Source of the DNA: Cryomorphaceae bacterium
GTDB taxonomy: Bacteria; Bacteroidota; Bacteroidia; Flavobacteriales; UBA7430
Direction: 5' to 3'
Assembly (NCBI GenBank): GCA_019649675.1
Contig: BOWN01000005.1
Location: 1-44,604, forward strand
DNA length: 44,604 nucleotides
Shown here: positions 40,417 to 44,604 of the stretch, piece by piece
How positions within the stretch are numbered: position 1 is the first letter of the stretch
Layout: the number at the start of each line of letters is the position of its first letter
The notes under the pieces: generated by a model
Database searches by the model: none
What the model was told of the DNA's origin: nothing
The model's input: the letters and a program-made list of their open reading frames with translations, nothing else
Made by a program: the position numbers and the translations under genes

Positions 40417-41540
40417 TTAGAGTCCAACTGCGATTTCACCCGGACCATTTAGTTGTGCAATTAACGGTAAGTCAGAGCTGACTGTGTTATTGACCAGTTG
40501 TAAGTCACTTGGACTGTAAGTAACATCTGTTGGCACTTGATCAACTACTGTGATATTGAATTCAATTGCAATTGCACCGCCCGAATTGTTAGCCCAAACG
40601 GTATAGTTAGTGGTTGGCCATAACTCAGTTGCAATACCTGAAATCTCACCGGTATTCACATTGAAGAATAATCCTGAAGGCAAGGCAGTGCTTAATTCCC
40701 AAGAGACTATTGCACCAGAGCCTTGGATTTGTGGGCTCATTGGCAGGTCAGGGCTAGCAGTATTATTGGTTAAATTGAGATTGACTACCGGATAAGAAAT
40801 ACTGGTCGGCAATTCGTCTATGATGGTGATGTTGAGATAATCTGTACTTGTACCACCTGAGTTAGTTGCAGATACAAGGTATGTGTGCTGCGGCCATAAT
40901 TGTCCTGCTACCCCATAGATTGTTCCGTTATTAGTACCGAAGAAAACACCCGTTGGTAGTGTAGCATTAATACTCCAAATTGTAATTGCGCCGCCAGCAA
41001 CTGACGGGCTGATTGATGGAGATATTGTGTCGTTTACAATGAAAACAAAATTATCTGGTGAATAAGATATCGAGGGTATTTGGTCGTTGATTGTTATGTT
41101 GACTGTTGTTGAAGATGAACCTCCACTATTGTTGGCCCATATCGTGTAAGTGACCGGTGAGATTAGAATTATCGTAGGTGTGCCCCAAATGGTTCCGTTA
41201 TTAGCACCGAAGTTCAATCCCGGTGGTAAGTTGGTTGGGTAGGTTTCCCAACTGGTAATCTCGCCACTAATCGTTGGAACATTAGGCGTCATCAATTCAT
41301 TCTTCGTTAGTATCATATCGTGTGGTGAATATGTTATCGTGCCTGGAGGTACATCGATAATTGTTAGATTGATGGTTGTAGAAGATGAACCATTAGCATT
41401 AGTTGCTGTGATAGTATACACATAGTGGCGTTGACTGCACAAGGTAGGCGTTCCCCAAATCGCACCGTTGTTGGTGCCGAAGTTGAGGCCTGCGGGAAGC
41501 GATGGAGTAATCGACCAGCTACTCGGCTGACCAATGATAG
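40417..41540 (-). repeat. Ig-like (He_PIG-type) coding repeats, C-terminal block
   Basis: Four full repeats and one cut repeat of about 80 residues. Each has a pattern of YSP..NDT, GxIxSWxI, LPxGLxFGxNNGTIWGTPT and YTVWANNSGGSSSTTxNITI. The DNA is similar enough to show as dispersed ~245-bp near-repeats. Confidence 0.8.
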
Positions 41541-44500
41541 CTTGCCCCGCGTTGTGCATCTGGCCGTAGGTATACGCTGTCCCGTTGTTGTAACGGATGT
41601 ATAGGCTTCCGTTGATGTTGTGGATATCGCCAACAAGAGGGTTGGGGGAATAACCGTCGTAATTCGTGTACAATGTCGTGCCGCCGGTCGTACCATCTGT
41701 GCTCCAGAGACCCGTGTGATTGAGTCGGAATTGGTGGTAAAGTATTGGCCACGCATGTATAGCACGTCTCCGATTACGACATTAGTGGTTGAGGCAAGAA
41801 AAACTAGATTAACCAACTGCGTGCCAGTGCTCGTTCCATCGGTTCGCCAAATGGCGTGGTCCGTGCCTTTGCCGTTCCAGTTTGGACCGAGAAGTAGAGG
41901 TAGTCGTCGGTTGATGTGAACAAACGCTCGATCCCACTGATTGCCAAGTGCTGAACCGCCGCCCGTAGTTGGACATCCTTCACCATAACGGTGCCCGATG
42001 TTGTCCCGTCTGTTTTCCACAATTCGTATCCTTTACCGTTTGCAGAACGACTCTGAGTTTACAGTTCATCATTAAACAATTCAAGACCGTATTTATTCGT
42101 GTCACAGACAAACGGTGTCGTTCCAGCAAAAACGCCCGTTCCGTTGCTTCTTATACAAGCAGTAGCCGTTTCCGCTGGATGGATTGCTCCCCTCGTCAAG
42201 AACCAAATCCAACCGTCATGAACAATTAGGTTGCTTGATTTGACGTTCTGGGATGTTGAATCGGCTACCGGGCGAGAGGTCAAAGAAGACTCCAGCCCTG
42301 AGCTGTCGCACATCAACACCTCAGATCCCTGGTTGTTCCAATAGCCGGCAGCGTAGAAGGAACCGTTGTACTCAATGGGCTTGCTAAAGTAGCAATTGAC
42401 ATTGTAACATACTGTGTTTGTGGCTTTCACAGTTCCACTAGACGTCCCGTTGGTTTTCCAGATATCAATACCGTTCAACCCCATGTCGATTTCAAAGTGA
42501 ACCTCGTCATTAAACACGAAGAAGGGACCTGGGTATGATGACGTGGTTCCTGAACGGATATCCTTGACCATACTTGTTCCAGCGGCGGTTCCATCGGTCT
42601 TCCATAGCTCTGCACCCGTGCTGTTGGTTGAACCTTGGAAATACATCGTGCCGTTATGAACAATGTGACCCACACATGATGGACTGCCGTAGTTGGAGAA
42701 TGAGGCGCCTGTCGCAAGCACGTACGGGTTGCTGGTTGAAGTTGACAGGCTTGTATTGAACGCCCAAATTCGCCAGTCATCTGTTCTGAAAATCAACAGA
42801 TCCCCGTATGTGCACGCCCCTGATGCTGAAACCGTACCTGCACCCATGATAGATGAGATGTTACCTGTTTGACCGAGCAAGGTAGGCGTGATCGTATAGG
42901 AGGTGCCGTTGGTCAAAGTGTAGTTGTCCGGACTGTAGTCAATATTCGGTGTTGGCTCGTTGATGGTTAATTGAAGAGTTGCAGTTGCTGAGCCGCCGGA
43001 GTTGTTGGCATAAACCGTGTATGTTGTAATAGTTTGATTGACCGTTGGCTTGCCGCTGATTACGCCACTAGTGAACGATAAACCACTTGGTAGTGATGGG
43101 TGGATTCCCCATGAAACTACAGTACCACTAGTCACAGTTGGCGTAATGTCACTCATGTTGTAACCACGAACAATCGTGTAAGGAGAGTTTGGATAAGAGA
43201 ATACTGCCAGATCATCAGCGATTGTTATGTTGAGAGTTACTGATACAGAGCCACCAGTATTGTTGGCCCAGACAGTGTAGGTGATTGGTGTCAATTGCAC
43301 AACTGTCGGAGTACCCCAAATGGTTCCGTTACTCGAACCAAACGAGAGACCTGTTGGTAGGCTTGGAGATATTTCCCAACTTGTGATTGCACCGTTGACT
43401 GTTGCAGTGTTTGGCGTCATGGCTTGATTCTTGATTAGGCTCATGTTTTCAACATTGTAAACAAGGCCGCTTGGTGCTACATCATTTACAACGATTGTTA
43501 TGGTAGTCGTGCTCGAGCCACCAGAATTTGTCGCCGTAATCGTGTAGGTTGTATTGGCTGATATTGCAGTTGGCGTTCCAGAAATTTCACCTGTAGTAGG
43601 GTTAAAATTCAATCCTGCAGGCAAGTTTGGACTGATAGAATAGCCAAAGAGATTTGAAGTTGAGTCAGCCATTACATAACGTACTTCAAGAACGCCAGTG
43701 GCGCTGTATGAAATATGTATATTATCACCTGAATCAATCGCAATATCAGTGTAACGGGTCGAAGAGAAACGGGGAGTATCAAGGGTAGATATGACCCAAG
43801 TGCCGGTATAATCTGTAGCATAATTCAGACCATTAGCACTGTTGTAGTAAGATATGTGGATGTTGTCATTAGAATCAATAGCGATAGAGTTCTCAATACC
43901 GGAGCTCATGGAAGGGGTTCCAGTTTCTATTGTTGAATATAGCCAAGAGCCGCTTTCATCGGTAGCGTACTTTAGTGAGTTAACATTGATGACAAATTGT
44001 CCTGTATACGCTATGTGAATATTATCATTTGAGTCGATAGCAATACTTGTGTCGGAGCCGGAATTGCCCGTCGTGTCTAATGTCGTATTAGTCCAAGAAG
44101 AGATTAATTCACAAGATGAGGAGCATGTAGCATACTTCAAATTTTGATTGATAAAATCATAGTAAGAAATGTGAGGATTGTTATTTGAATCAACCGCTAA
44201 TGAATTCCCTCTACCAACCTGGCCATCACTATCAATCAATAACGTAGTCCAAGATGAGGTGGACGAGCAAGATGAGGAACATTTAGCGTACTTTAGGTCA
44301 TAATTGCTTCCATCATAATAAGAAATGTGTAGTGCATTATTAGCATCAATAGTGATTTGTTGGTCTAGGAAACTTTGTCCGTTATCAACCACTGTGCTGG
44401 TCCAAGAGAAAGCGGAAGAACAAGATGATGAACAGGTGGTATATGTCAACTCACCGCCGTTTGCATTTTTGTAGTATGAGATGTGTATGTTGTCATTGGA

Positions 44501-44604
44501 ATCGATAGCAATCGAGGTATATCCATTGGAATCAGAGTCGATTAATGTCACAGTCCAAGCACCGGTTTTATCGGTAGCATAGAACAAATCTTTCACACTA
44601 TCAA
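40417..44604 (-). CDS. giant repeat protein of Marine Group II archaeal type, both ends missing, frameshifted
   Basis: One gene in several frames, entering from beyond 44604 and cut at 40417. From the N-terminal side: six ~50-residue repeats around IAIDSNDNIHISYY with LKYATCSSSC linkers; three He_PIG-type Ig-like repeats (SPSLPTGLSFGSSNGTIWG, YTVWANNSGGSATATLQL); a module of WKTDGT repeats (AELWKTDGTAAGTSMVKDI, YELWKTDGTTSGTVMVKDV, AIWRTDGTSTGTQLVNL); then four more Ig-like repeats ending abruptly in NGPGEIAVGL. In other copies GAI is followed by SW and the repeat core. There is an in-frame stop at 42059 and breaks near 41890, 41690 and 41530. Such secreted or surface repeat proteins are common in Poseidoniales as I remember them. 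Function unknown; adhesion or substrate binding is a guess. Confidence 0.75.
43666..44596 (-). repeat. six IDSNDNIHISYY coding repeats
   Basis: Six copies of [IL]A[IV]DSNDN[IA]HISYY spaced about 45-55 residues apart, three of them followed by YATCSSSC-like or YAKCSSSC segments. The spacing and pattern suggest the blades of a beta-propeller, which is inference. Confidence 0.75.

Noticed and set aside
40417-44600. Regularly spaced DNA near-repeats that could suggest a CRISPR array or satellite
   Set aside because: The repeats are long (about 150 or 245 bp), diverged, in frame and encode recognisable Ig-like and IDSNDNIHISYY domains.

Overview
The window is AT-rich and reads as a chromosomal segment of a marine Bacteroidota, most likely order Flavobacteriales. 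Supporting signs are a CarboxypepD_reg-TonB-dependent receptor, a RibBA fusion, a DnaE carrying an N-terminal proofreading exonuclease, a nucleoside transporter with a secreted N-terminal domain, a START-like/LptF pair, and -7 promoter elements of the Bacteroidetes form TAnnTTTG. The last ~4.2 kb (40417-44604) is different. It has higher GC by eye and encodes one huge repeat protein (He_PIG-type Ig-like repeats, WKTDGT repeats, IDSNDNIHISYY repeats) of a kind I associate with Marine Group II archaea (Poseidoniales). Because that gene is cut in mid-repeat exactly where AT-rich flavobacterial sequence begins, I read the window as a probable chimera with a junction near 40417-40425.

Many genes are split into two or more frames. 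Nearly every break I examined sits at a homopolymer run, and restoring one base rejoins a conserved protein. Examples are ribBA at T7 6066-6072, the RluA fusion at an A4 near 20855, dnaE near 36403-36416 and acnB at many sites. I therefore treat the split genes as intact genes with sequencing indels and give their full extents.

Layout. 1-5423 (minus strand): a TonB-dependent receptor followed by a secreted hydrolase-like protein with tandem C-terminal repeats. 5554-10935 (minus): START-like protein, LptF/G permease, two glycosyltransferases and RibBA in one tight run. 11061-11212 (plus): promoter, tRNA-Met(CAT) and terminator. 11324-11824 (plus): a SPOR-domain protein with its own terminator. 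12010-18620 (minus): etfB, etfA, bifunctional nuclease, nucleoside transporter, thyA, saccharopine-dehydrogenase-like gene and folA, linking dTMP synthesis, folate recycling and nucleoside uptake. 18908-19888 (plus): pdhB. 19964-23308 (minus): acyl-CoA carboxylase beta subunit and an RluA-type pseudouridine synthase with a long coiled-coil N-terminus. 23445-40316 (plus): msrB, acnB, umuD-umuC, a Bax-like glucosaminidase, a UMF1 transporter, a YbdG-type mechanosensitive channel, a DEAD-box (DEVD) helicase, trmL, dnaE, trxA and a DUF58 gene. 40417-44604 (minus): the foreign-looking repeat protein.

I found no convincing new multi-gene defence or mobile system. The observations most worth checking are the junction, the umuC 5'-end remnant and two palindromes upstream of umuDC, the pairing of an intact fused exonuclease with a degenerate PHP domain in DnaE, the missing nucleophile in the secreted hydrolase-like protein, and the WKTDGT module nested inside an Ig-like repeat of the foreign protein.
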